DNA of 64,000 nt from Arthrobacter_M sp030063245 (GTDB taxonomy: Bacteria > Actinomycetota > Actinomycetes > Actinomycetales > Micrococcaceae): assembly GCF_051131705.1 (NCBI RefSeq), contig NZ_CP180316.1, forward strand, positions 868,001 to 932,000, given 5' to 3'. Under the pieces are notes generated by a model. The model made no database searches. It was not told where the DNA came from and saw only the letters and a list, made by a program, of their open reading frames with translations. Positions 16,252-24,508 of this stretch are shown here, piece after piece. Position 1 is the first letter of the stretch. Every line of letters starts with the position of its first letter. A program made the translations under genes and the position numbers.

Positions 16252-17610
16252 TCAGCGGGCTACGGTGAGCCTGGCACCGTCGAGCCTGCTATCGGCGACT
16301 GCGGGGCATGGCTCCTGCATTGATCGCTCAGGTGTCGAGCGCTCCGGTATTGCACGCGCGGCCAGTGCGTCCACGATCTGCTCCGCGGCCTCCTGGACGC
16401 CCGTGCACCAGGTATCGATGACGACGTCCGCATCCTCGGGTATTTCGTACGGTGAATCGATTCCGGTGAAGTCGGGCAGGTTGCCGGCCCGCGCCCGGGC
16501 GTACAGGCCCTTACGGTCCCGTTGTTCACATACCTGCAGCGGAGTGGAGACGTGCACCAGCAGGAACGTCCCTGCACCCGCAGCCATGGCGCGGACCTCC
16601 TGACGGGTGGCATCAAACGGGGCGATCGGCGCACAGACGGCGATCCCCCCGGACCGGGCGATGAGTGAGGCAACCCAGCCAACGCGCCGGATATTGATCT
16701 CCCTGTCTTCTTTGCTGAACCCCAGCCCGGAGGACAGGAGCCGGCGGACATCGTCTCCGTCCAGCAACGTCACGGGCCGCCTGTCGCTGTGCTGCAGGTG
16801 GCCGGCCAGCGCGCGTGCGATGGTCGATTTCCCCGAACCGGAGAGCCCGGTCAGGAAGACCACGGCACCCATGCCAGGGACACCAGCTTGCTGCGCCGGG
16901 ACGCGGTCCGGCGTTTCCGCCAGTTCCGTGAAGTCCAGCAGCACGTCCGCGCCCAGATTCGCCAGAACATGCCCGCGCAGGAGACGGTCGTGCCGGTCCA
17001 TCGCATCCACGGAGGTAGGCATAATCACCAGTCCGACCGAGGAATCCGGAAGCTGGGCAGCACATTGTTCAAGCGTGGTCATCAGACCCGTTACCGTGTA
17101 GCGGCCATGTGGCTGGGGTCCACAAACGGCGACGAACCAAATGTCCGCCTCTTCCCTCCTCGCTGTTGCAGCCGTCATGGCCATCTGCGCCGCCCGCGGT
17201 TGACCAGAAAAGGCGGCGAGAAGTGTCCTGCGCCCCGCCGGTTTTGGCAGCGGCCGGGTCAGCCGCAATCCTCTGGCCGGCGGGTGCTCGGCCGGGCGTA
17301 AGGGGACCAGCTCGCCGGCGAGGTTCATTACCGTGGTGGACAGGTGGGTGGAGTCGCTGATAATGAGCCGGGCCAAGGGTGTTCCATCCGGATCGGAGAG
17401 GACTAGCGCTCCGTGGATCCTTGCCGTTTCGCCCAGCCCGACGGGCACCGCCAAGGTGAAGTTGTCAGGCCAGGAAGGTGGCGCCTGTCCCGGCAGGCAA
17501 TAGCCATGCGCCGGCGCGAATAACCCACCGAGCAGGAGCTCCAACTCGTCTAGTGCGGGTCCATCCAGGGCATGAACAGGTGTTGGGTCGGGACTGGTCC
17601 AGCTGGTCAA
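16252..17610 (-). CDS. cysC: Adenylylsulfate (APS) kinase with N-terminal degenerate ATP-sulfurylase domain
   Basis: The C-terminal domain (about 250-430 of 452) phosphorylates APS to PAPS, the sulfate donor for sulfotransferases: Walker A GLSGSGKST (255-263), 'DGDDVRRLL', 'FSKEDREINIRRVGWVA', 'APIAPFDATRQEVR' and 'GLYARARAG'. The first 140 or so residues resemble the PUA-like N-terminus of ATP sulfurylase ('ELELLLGGLFAPAHGY'). About 145-245 resembles its catalytic domain but lacks the QxRN, HxGH and GRDHAG motifs, so that part is probably inactive. TTG at 17610 is chosen: GGGAG is 6 bases upstream and it overlaps the permease stop (TTGA). A longer frame from 17724 would overlap the permease gene by over 100 bases. 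Real sulfurylase activity would come from CysDN on the other strand. Confidence 0.88.
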   Translation of the reverse strand: MTSWTSPDPTPVHALDGPALDELELLLGGLFAPAHGYCLPGQAPPSWPDNFTLAVPVGLGETARIHGALVLSDPDGTPLARLIISDSTHLSTTVMNLAGELVPLRPAEHPPARGLRLTRPLPKPAGRRTLLAAFSGQPRAAQMAMTAATARREEADIWFVAVCGPQPHGRYTVTGLMTTLEQCAAQLPDSSVGLVIMPTSVDAMDRHDRLLRGHVLANLGADVLLDFTELAETPDRVPAQQAGVPGMGAVVFLTGLSGSGKSTIARALAGHLQHSDRRPVTLLDGDDVRRLLSSGLGFSKEDREINIRRVGWVASLIARSGGIAVCAPIAPFDATRQEVRAMAAGAGTFLLVHVSTPLQVCEQRDRKGLYARARAGNLPDFTGIDSPYEIPEDADVVIDTWCTGVQEAAEQIVDALAARAIPERSTPERSMQEPCPAVADSRLDGARLTVAR

Positions 17611-18614
17611 TTTGATCTCCCGGTTTGTAAGGCATGGTCTGCGTTGACGGCCGCGCTGCGGCGTTGGCGGCTCTCGGTGACCGCCAGTGCCGGCAGACCG
17701 TTGAATCTGCGGATATACATCCACAGCACCGGTGCCACCATGAGGGCGGCGCCTAGAATAATTGCGGTCGGGACATTGCCCAATCCCAGCATTTTCAGTG
17801 CGGAGGCGAGCAGGACAAAGGCCAAGGCGCGCCGCACGAATCCGCCGGAGAGCCGGCTGGACAGTTGCGCTCCCAGATAGACGCCCGGGATGCTCCCCAG
17901 AACCAAGGGCAGGGTGAGGGCCAGATCCAGGTCACCAAAGACGGAGTGGCTCAACGCGGCAGCGGCCACCAGAGGTACGGCCTGGACCAGGTCCGTGCCC
18001 ACCAGCTGGCTGGCCTTAAGCCCGGGATAAATCATCATCAGCCCAATGATGATGATGGAGCCCGAGCCTACCGACGTCATTCCGACGACGAGGCCGCCAA
18101 TGGCGCCAAGCAGCACCGTCGGCAACGGCCGGGCCAGCACCGAAGGGCGGTCCTGGGGTGGCGTAGACCCCTGTCCGTTCCGACTGCGGGCCCGTTCCAC
18201 CAGCCGCAGGAAAGAGCGCACCACCAGCAGCACGGCGGCCAGCAGCAGCGCGACGCCAAGGGCCAGTTTGACCCCTTCCTGGACCGCTTCACCGGGACCG
18301 AGCGCCTTGAGTACCAGCACCCCGCAAAACGCAGCGGGCACCGAGCCCAGAGCCAGCCATTTGACCAGGTCAAGATTGACCGTCTTACGGCGCAAATGGA
18401 CAACGGAACCGATCGGCTTCATGACGGCGCTTGCCACCAGGTCGCTGGATACGGCGGCCAACGGAGGAACGCCGAAGATCAGCACCAGGACGGGAGTCAT
18501 CAACGCCCCGCCGCCCATGCCGGTCAAGCCGACCACTATAGCCACGCCAAAGGCTGCGAATACCACCATTAAGTCCATAAGTGGAGATTTTGCCATTGCT
18601 CCGCGCGCGTGCAC
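17607..18614 (-). CDS. TauE/SafE-family membrane permease
   Basis: Predicted transporter of sulfite, organosulfonates or a related sulfur anion. The 335-residue protein has about eight hydrophobic segments and the two glycine-rich family repeats: 'VVGLTGMGGGALMTPVLVL' near the N-terminus and 'GGLVVGMTSVGSGSI' in the middle. It is translationally coupled to the APS kinase (overlapping TTGA), so it may supply or clear a sulfur compound for PAPS synthesis. Substrate and direction cannot be told from sequence. The start is uncertain: GTG 18614 has no clear binding site, and an ATG six codons further has GGAG very close. Confidence 0.85.
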   Translation of the reverse strand: MHARGAMAKSPLMDLMVVFAAFGVAIVVGLTGMGGGALMTPVLVLIFGVPPLAAVSSDLVASAVMKPIGSVVHLRRKTVNLDLVKWLALGSVPAAFCGVLVLKALGPGEAVQEGVKLALGVALLLAAVLLVVRSFLRLVERARSRNGQGSTPPQDRPSVLARPLPTVLLGAIGGLVVGMTSVGSGSIIIIGLMMIYPGLKASQLVGTDLVQAVPLVAAAALSHSVFGDLDLALTLPLVLGSIPGVYLGAQLSSRLSGGFVRRALAFVLLASALKMLGLGNVPTAIILGAALMVAPVLWMYIRRFNGLPALAVTESRQRRSAAVNADHALQTGRSN

Positions 18615-19003
18615 ATGGGTAGTGATATGCGGTGGAGGAGTAGTCCGTCACGGCACCAAGTAGTCTCCTGCTCCAGCGGGGAGCGATACAAAGTACCCCA
18701 GCGCAAGACCACGTAGGCCCGGCTGAGAAGACGCGTAGGCGCTACTCGTGTGCGGGGCGATCGACGCCCATAGCGTTGAGGTATTCACTCAATCAACTAC
18801 CGGGTACGAAGCAGGTCTCGAATTATGTGCTTACCTTCAACCTTCATCATGCTTGTCCCTTCAGCTGCACCGCAGCTCCGCCCGCACACCAATCTGCGGG
18901 CCCCCCATTCGGGGCCGATGGCGGTGGAGTCTTCTGAGACCAAGACTTCCCCCCAGCCGTCGTCGGCCTCCCCTTTTAGCAGCACCGGCTCCCGGCGCAC
19001 CGC
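18615..19003. promoter_or_regulatory. Divergent intergenic region between permease and sugar transferase
   Basis: About 390 bases with presumed promoters for both the leftward permease-cysC operon and the rightward polysaccharide operon. It contains a small inverted repeat TTGAG-N7-CTCAA (18776-18792), two nearby GTAGTC boxes at about 18633 and 18660, and a TACTCGTG like that before regulator 3. A 60-codon open frame (18825-19007) ending in ATGA with the next gene has no binding site and is not called as a gene. Confidence 0.4.
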
Positions 19004-20548
19004 ATGAGTCCCCTGGAGGACTCGGGTGCATTCGGCCTTGGGCTTGATCTCGCGGCGCCGGCACGCTACTACCCCGCCAGCCGGTCGGTGCGGTCCCGGG
19101 CAGGAGCCGCCACCGTCCGTTCGGGTGAGCAGTGGGCCACAAGGTATCACTTGCGGCTGTGCATCAGTGACGCCACGGTACTGACCACCGTTGCCATCGG
19201 AGCGCAGATTGGCCGATTCGGGTTCGGAAACCCGGACGTCAGCGTGGGCCAGTTCGGAATCGGATACGGATTCCTCTCCTTGGGGATAGCAGCGGCCTGG
19301 ATGCTGGCGCTGGGCATTTACGGCAGCCGGGACGCACGTGTGGTGGGGATCGGTTCGGACGAATACAAGCGGGTCATCAGCGCTACGACCACACTGCTTG
19401 GTCTGCTGGCCATCACGTTCCTGGTTTTTAAGATTGACATTGCCAGAGGCTACTTCGCCCTGGCCGTCCCGCTGGGCGTGGGCGGGCTGATAGCTTCGCG
19501 CTGGGCGCTGCGGAACTGGCTGATGCGGCAACGCGCCTTCGGCCACTATCTTTCCCGCGTCATAGTGTTGGGCCGCCACAAGGACGTCCGCTACGTCATC
19601 AACCAGATTCAGAAGAAATCCGGGGCCGCCTATCATGTCGTGGGCGCGGCCCTGCCCGGCAGTGACCCGCGGCTGAGCGTCGTCGTCGGCCCCACCGCCG
19701 TACCCGTCGTGTCCACCATTGACTCGGTGGTGGACGCCGTCCGCCGTTTCGAAGCGGACGCCGTCATCGTGGCCGGCCCGCTGAAGGGCGGCAGTGATTA
19801 CATCCAGAAACTGGGCTGGCGGCTCGAAGAATCCAGAACCGAACTTGTCCTGGCCACCGGACTGACCAACGTGGCCGGACCCCGTATCCACTCCCGCCCG
19901 GTGGAGGGACTGCCGCTAATGCACGTGGAACTTCCGCAGTACGCGGGGGCAAAACATGTGGTCAAGCGCCTGCTGGATGTTGTTCTCTCCGGCTGCGCCT
20001 TGCTGGTTCTCGCTCCGCTTTTTCTGGTCCTCGCCGTGCTGATCCGCCTTGACAGTCCGGGACCGGTGCTTTTCCGCCAGGAACGGATCGGCCGGGCCGG
20101 GGAGAAGTTCGTGATGTTCAAATTCCGATCCATGGTCGTGACGGCGGAGGAGGAACTGGCCGGGCTGCTCGGGCGCAATGAGGGCGCCGGACTCCTCTTC
20201 AAGATGAAGGACGACCCGCGCGTGACGACCACCGGCGAATGGCTGCGAAGGTATTCGCTGGACGAACTTCCCCAGCTCTGGAACGTACTGCGCGGGGACA
20301 TGAGCTTGGTCGGCCCCAGGCCACCTCTGCAGCGCGAGGTTGACGGATACAAGGATCGGGTCCACCGCCGCCTGTACATCAAACCGGGCCTAACGGGTAT
20401 GTGGCAGATCAACGGCCGCTCCGCTCTGAACTGGCAGGACAGCGTCCGTCTGGACCTGTATTACGTCGAAAACTGGTCTCTCACCGGCGATCTCATTATT
20501 CTCTGGCGCACCGCAAGGATGCTCAAGAATCCTGTTGGCGCCTACTAA
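19004..20548 (+). CDS. Polyprenyl-phosphate sugar-1-phosphate transferase (initiating enzyme), copy 1
   Basis: Transfers a hexose-1-phosphate to undecaprenyl phosphate, the first step of exopolysaccharide repeat synthesis at the inner face of the membrane. Of 514 residues, the first 140 or so carry four or five membrane segments and a CoA-binding-like middle domain follows. The C-terminal sugar-transferase domain (about 318-514) has one membrane hairpin ('KRLLDVVLSGCALLVLAP'), 'MFKFRSM', 'RRYSLDELPQLWNVLRGDMS', 'GPRPPL' and 'KPGLTGMWQINGRS'. ATG 19004 is the first start after an in-frame stop, though no strong binding site is visible. First gene of the rightward operon including cysQDN. Confidence 0.93.
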   Translation: MSPLEDSGAFGLGLDLAAPARYYPASRSVRSRAGAATVRSGEQWATRYHLRLCISDATVLTTVAIGAQIGRFGFGNPDVSVGQFGIGYGFLSLGIAAAWMLALGIYGSRDARVVGIGSDEYKRVISATTTLLGLLAITFLVFKIDIARGYFALAVPLGVGGLIASRWALRNWLMRQRAFGHYLSRVIVLGRHKDVRYVINQIQKKSGAAYHVVGAALPGSDPRLSVVVGPTAVPVVSTIDSVVDAVRRFEADAVIVAGPLKGGSDYIQKLGWRLEESRTELVLATGLTNVAGPRIHSRPVEGLPLMHVELPQYAGAKHVVKRLLDVVLSGCALLVLAPLFLVLAVLIRLDSPGPVLFRQERIGRAGEKFVMFKFRSMVVTAEEELAGLLGRNEGAGLLFKMKDDPRVTTTGEWLRRYSLDELPQLWNVLRGDMSLVGPRPPLQREVDGYKDRVHRRLYIKPGLTGMWQINGRSALNWQDSVRLDLYYVENWSLTGDLIILWRTARMLKNPVGAY

Positions 20549-20575
20549 CCGCAGCACCGAAAACCAGGGGGGAAC

Positions 20576-21385
20576 ATGTTATTACTCAAGCGGGACACCG
20601 TTCGCAGCGCAAAATTGTCCGACGACGATCTGGCCTGTGAGCTTGCAGAAGGTGCGGGAAAGGCACTCCTCGCGCTGCAGCGCCGGGAGCCGCACGACGG
20701 TAAGACACCACTGGGAGTGGTGGGTGACAAGCGCTCGCAGGAATATCTGAGAAAAGCGCTCCAGCAGGCGCGGCCCGGGGACATGGTGCTCTCGGAGGAA
20801 GCAACAGACAACCCGGCGAGGCTGAACGCCGACCGGGTGTGGATCATCGACCCGTTGGACGGAACGCGGGAATTCTCCGAAGGACGGGGGGACTGGGCCG
20901 TCCATGTGGCGCTCTGGTCAGCGGGCGAGCTGGTCACCGGGGCGGTGGCATTGCCGCGACTGGACATGGTCTGCAGCTCCGCGCGGCAAGGCCAGGTGTC
21001 CGCACCGCATGCGCCGTTGCGGATGGCGGTTTCACGCAGCCGTGCGCCCGAACTCGCGGCCCAGGTGGCCGGACAAATCGGCGCCCAGCTGATTCCGATG
21101 GGATCGGCAGGATACAAGGTCTGCGCAGTGGCGAGCGGCGAAGTGGATATTTACCTGCACGACGGCGGCCAGTACGAATGGGATTCGGCGGCGCCTGTCG
21201 CGGTGGCCCGGGGTGCCGGACTGCATGCCAGCCGGATCGACGGGTCGCCATTGCGCTACAACCAACCAAATCCCTATTTACCCGATCTGCTGGTGTGCAG
21301 ACCGGAACTGAGCGGGGCGCTGCTTCGGCTCATCGACGAGACCAGGCTGACCAGTAGCCGGTCGAAAGGAAACGCAGGTGAGTGA
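20576..21385 (+). CDS. cysQ: 3'(2'),5'-bisphosphate nucleotidase (PAP phosphatase)
   Basis: Removes PAP, the inhibitory product left after sulfate transfer from PAPS, giving AMP and phosphate. The 269 residues show the inositol-monophosphatase fold signature: EE (about 66-67, 'LSEEATDN') and 'IIDPLDGTREFSEG' at about 90-103, then 'GSAGYKVCAVASGEVDIY' and 'EWDSAAPVAVARGAG'. G6 precedes the ATG. It overlaps cysD by 8 bases. In a cluster with a sulfotransferase its most direct role is recycling PAP. Confidence 0.92.
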   Translation: MLLLKRDTVRSAKLSDDDLACELAEGAGKALLALQRREPHDGKTPLGVVGDKRSQEYLRKALQQARPGDMVLSEEATDNPARLNADRVWIIDPLDGTREFSEGRGDWAVHVALWSAGELVTGAVALPRLDMVCSSARQGQVSAPHAPLRMAVSRSRAPELAAQVAGQIGAQLIPMGSAGYKVCAVASGEVDIYLHDGGQYEWDSAAPVAVARGAGLHASRIDGSPLRYNQPNPYLPDLLVCRPELSGALLRLIDETRLTSSRSKGNAGE

Positions 21386-22298
21386 CGTGATGGAGAGCCC
21401 CAGGCGGATTTTGTCGCAGCTCGAGGTATTGGAATCAGAAGCGATCTATATTATCCGGGAAGTTGTTGCCGAAATTGAGCGGCCGGCCCTGATGTTCTCC
21501 GGCGGCAAGGACTCCCTGGTCATGCTGCACCTGGCCAGGAAGGCGTTCGCCCCGGCGGCCGTGCCAATGGCCATCCTGCACGTGGACACTGGACATAATT
21601 TCCCGGAGGTGCTGGATTTCCGCGACAAGATCGTAGCGCAGTATTCGCTGAACCTGGTGGTGGGGTCCGTCCAGGATGCCATTGACCGGGGGACGGTCAA
21701 GGAAGAGCCCAACGGAACCCGCAACCGTACGCAGACGCCGGTGCTGCTGGAAACGGCGGAAAAGTACGGATTCAATGCACTGTTGGGCGGGGCGCGCCGG
21801 GATGAGGAAAAGGCGCGGGCCAAGGAACGCATATTCTCTTTCCGGGACGAGTTCGGCCAGTGGGATCCAAAAAAACAACGGCCGGAACTGTGGAATCTGT
21901 TCAACGCACGAGTGCATGTGGGGGAGAGCATCCGCGTCTTTCCGCTGTCCAATTGGACCGAGCTGGACATCTGGGAGTACATCGCGGCAGAGGGCGTCGA
22001 GGTGCCGTCCATCTATTACGCCCACGAACGCGAGGTGTTCGAACGCAATGGCATGTTGTTCGCCGCCAACGAATTCTGTCGGCCGATGGCCGCGGAGCCG
22101 ACCTTCATGGAGTCGGTCCGATACCGCACCGTCGGCGACGCCACGCTGACGGCAGCCGTCCGCTCCCAGGCGGACACCGTTGAGAAAGTCCTTGACGAAG
22201 TTGCCTCCACCCGCATCACCGAACGCGGCGCAACCCGCGGAGACGACCGGGTCAGCGAAGCAGCGATGGAAGACCGAAAGAAAGAAGGCTACTTCTAA
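21378..22298 (+). CDS. cysD: Sulfate adenylyltransferase subunit 2
   Basis: The catalytic subunit that joins sulfate to ATP to give APS, driven by the CysN GTPase. The 306 residues contain the PP-loop 'FSGGKDSLVMLHLARKAF' at about 41-58, 'HVDTGHNFPEVLDFRD', 'LLGGARRDEEKARAKER' and 'FPLSNWTELDIWEYI'. GTG 21378 follows AGGAAA at proper spacing; the next ATG is four codons in. It overlaps cysQ at the start and touches cysN at the end (TAATG), so the three are translationally coupled. Confidence 0.95.
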   Translation: MSDVMESPRRILSQLEVLESEAIYIIREVVAEIERPALMFSGGKDSLVMLHLARKAFAPAAVPMAILHVDTGHNFPEVLDFRDKIVAQYSLNLVVGSVQDAIDRGTVKEEPNGTRNRTQTPVLLETAEKYGFNALLGGARRDEEKARAKERIFSFRDEFGQWDPKKQRPELWNLFNARVHVGESIRVFPLSNWTELDIWEYIAAEGVEVPSIYYAHEREVFERNGMLFAANEFCRPMAAEPTFMESVRYRTVGDATLTAAVRSQADTVEKVLDEVASTRITERGATRGDDRVSEAAMEDRKKEGYF

Positions 22299-23545
22299 TG
22301 GATCTGCTCAGATTTGCGACAGCGGGGTCGGTCGACGACGGCAAGAGCACCCTTATCGGTCGTCTGCTCTATGATTCCAAATCCATATTCACAGATCAGC
22401 TTGAGGGCGTGGAGCGTGCCAGCCGCGAGATGGGGTCCGAATACACGGAACTGTCGCTGCTCACCGATGGGCTCCGGGCCGAACGGGAGCAGGGCATCAC
22501 CATCGATGTTGCCTACAGATATTTCGCCACGCCCGCACGCAAGTTCATCATCGCCGACACCCCGGGCCACATCCAATACACGCGCAACATGGTGACGGGT
22601 GCGTCCACCGCAGATCTGGCCATCGTGCTGGTTGACGCCCGCAAGGGACTGGTGGAGCAAAGCCGCCGCCATGCCTTCCTGGTCTCACTGCTGCAGGTCC
22701 CGCACCTCGTGCTGGCCGTCAACAAAATGGATCTGGTGGGGTACTCCCGGGAAGTATATGAGAACATCCGGCGGGAATTCACCGAATTTGCGGCCAAGCT
22801 GCAGATAGCAGATCTGACGGTTATTCCGGTATCTGCGCTGCACGGCGACAACGTCGTGGACCGCTCGGAGAACATGCCCTGGTATGAGGGCGCCTCGCTG
22901 CTCAATCACCTGGAAAACGTGTACATCGCCAGTGACCGGAACCTGGTGGACGGGCGCTTTCCCGTCCAGCATGTGATCCGGCCGCATTCCAGCCAATTTC
23001 ATGATTACCGCGGATACGCCGGGAAAATCGCCGGCGGAGTGATGCGCACGGGAGACGAAGTCATCGTCCTGCCCAGCGGGCTGCCGAGCCGGATCAGCTC
23101 CATTGAAACCGCTGATGGCCCGGTGGACGAGGCGTTTGCGCCGATGTCCGTCACGGTCCGGTTGGAAGACGACATTGACATTTCCCGCGGCGACATGATC
23201 TGCCGCCCGAATAACCAACCCAGAATCACCCAGGACATCGACGCGATGGTGGCTTGGATGAGTGATGAACCCATGCGGCCCGGTCAAAAACTTGCCCTCA
23301 AACACACCACCCGCAACACCCGGGCCCTGGTGAAATCGGTCCAGTACGAGCTTGATGTGAATACGCTGCACCGCAACGAATCCTGTGCGGAGCTCAAGCT
23401 CAATTCCATCGGGCGGGTACGGCTTCGCACCACGACACCATTGCTGACCGATGAGTACCGGCGCAACCGTGAAACGGGCGGTTTCGTCCTGATCGACGAA
23501 CACACCAACAACACCGTCGGTGCCGGCATGATCGTGCACGCCTAG
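22298..23545 (+). CDS. cysN: Sulfate adenylyltransferase subunit 1 (GTPase)
   Basis: EF-Tu-like GTPase that powers APS formation by CysD. The 415-residue protein has G1 'GSVDDGKSTLIGRLLYDSK' (about 10-28), G2 'REQGITIDVAYRYF', G3 'DTPGH' (87-91) and G4 'NKMD' (about 142), followed by two beta-barrel domains. Unlike the mycobacterial CysNC fusion, no APS kinase is attached; that activity is the separate cysC gene on the opposite strand. The ATG shares a base with the cysD stop. Confidence 0.95.
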   Translation: MDLLRFATAGSVDDGKSTLIGRLLYDSKSIFTDQLEGVERASREMGSEYTELSLLTDGLRAEREQGITIDVAYRYFATPARKFIIADTPGHIQYTRNMVTGASTADLAIVLVDARKGLVEQSRRHAFLVSLLQVPHLVLAVNKMDLVGYSREVYENIRREFTEFAAKLQIADLTVIPVSALHGDNVVDRSENMPWYEGASLLNHLENVYIASDRNLVDGRFPVQHVIRPHSSQFHDYRGYAGKIAGGVMRTGDEVIVLPSGLPSRISSIETADGPVDEAFAPMSVTVRLEDDIDISRGDMICRPNNQPRITQDIDAMVAWMSDEPMRPGQKLALKHTTRNTRALVKSVQYELDVNTLHRNESCAELKLNSIGRVRLRTTTPLLTDEYRRNRETGGFVLIDEHTNNTVGAGMIVHA

Positions 23546-23608
23546 GGGACACTCCCTAAGTTTGTACACGCTCGAATTTGGCACCATATCGAAGCAGGGG
23601 GCAGCACC

Positions 23609-24430
23609 ATGGTGAAAGCAATATCCACATCCCGCGTCATTCTCGGCGGCGCGGAAGTGGACCTGATGTCCTTTGACGCCGCCGTGGACATGGTGTCCGA
23701 CCGGGCTGCTGTTCCGGGCCCTCTGCCGATGGCGGTCGTCTCCGTCAATCTGGACCACATCAAGCACTTCGGTGCCGGCGGCACGCTCAACCTGGGAACC
23801 GGAGACCGAGGGACCCGCGCCAGTGCCGTACCGGCCGACCAGCCGGCGGTCCAGTGGCTCAGTCTCCTGGACGGCGCGCCGCTGGTCGCGCAGGCCAAAC
23901 GGATGACGGGGCAGAACTGGCCCCGACTGGCCGGCAGCGACCTCATCGAACCGCTGCTGGATCGGGCGGCCACGCGGGGCCTTCGGGTTGGATTTCTGGG
24001 CGGGACCGAGGAAACCCATGAACTCCTCAAAGGCAAACTCGCGGCTATCCGCCCCGATTTGGTGGTCGCCGGATGGTGGGCGCCTGCCCGTTCCGAGCTC
24101 TCCGATCCGCAGGCCTGTCGGCGTTTCGCCGAGGAGATTTCGCACGCGGGGGTGGACATCCTGGTGGTCGGATTAGGAAAGCCGCGGCAGGAAGTGTGGA
24201 TCAGCCAGTACGGGGCCCTGACAGGCGCCCGCGTCCTGCTGGCCTTCGGCGCCGCGGTTGATTTTCTCGCCGGTCGTGTGGCGCGGGCCCCCCAATGGGT
24301 CAGCGGCCACGGTCTCGAGTGGGTCTGGCGGCTGGTGCACGAACCCCGCAGGCTGGCCCGTCGCTACCTGGCCGACGGACCGCCCGCTTACGGCCGGCTT
24401 CGGCTGAACAGCTCAATCCCCGCTCCGTAA
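23609..24430 (+). CDS. WecG/TagA/CpsF-family glycosyltransferase
   Basis: Predicted cytosolic glycosyltransferase (GT26) that adds the second sugar, often an N-acetylated aminosugar, to a lipid-linked glycan. The 273 residues include 'SVNLDHIKHFG' near residue 50, the 'GSDLIEPLLDRAATRG' region, 'VGFLGGTEETHELL', 'DILVVGLGKPRQEVWIS' and 'LLAFGAAVDFLAG', all family hallmarks. The ATG has a G-run 8 bases upstream. It follows cysN by 63 bases in the same operon and would act after the sugar-phosphate transferase at the operon start. Confidence 0.92.
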   Translation: MVKAISTSRVILGGAEVDLMSFDAAVDMVSDRAAVPGPLPMAVVSVNLDHIKHFGAGGTLNLGTGDRGTRASAVPADQPAVQWLSLLDGAPLVAQAKRMTGQNWPRLAGSDLIEPLLDRAATRGLRVGFLGGTEETHELLKGKLAAIRPDLVVAGWWAPARSELSDPQACRRFAEEISHAGVDILVVGLGKPRQEVWISQYGALTGARVLLAFGAAVDFLAGRVARAPQWVSGHGLEWVWRLVHEPRRLARRYLADGPPAYGRLRLNSSIPAP

Positions 24431-24508
24431 CAGCGCCGCCGAAGTTTGGTCCCGGCCACGGAGTCAGCCACCCGCAACACAAGGCCGCCGATCCGGCAGG
24501 AGAAAAAA

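Noticed and set aside
17610..17724. Longer start for the APS kinase gene at 17724
   Set aside because: Would overlap the permease coding region by more than 100 bases with a low-complexity Arg/Pro extension; TTG 17610 has a binding site and a 4-base-type overlap.
17865..18572. Plus-strand open frame antisense to the TauE/SafE permease
   Set aside because: Gln/His-rich translation typical of an antisense frame of a hydrophobic gene; the permease frame has family motifs.
18825..19007. 60-codon open frame ending in ATGA with the sugar transferase start
   Set aside because: Attractive overlap but no ribosome binding site, Ser/Pro low-complexity product and no recognisable family.
18797..19891. 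Long minus-strand open frame antisense to the sugar transferase
   Set aside because: Composition is a third-position shadow of the real gene, no binding site, no recognisable domain. Also applies to 22685-24145, 32981-34177 and 39785-41662 on the minus strand.
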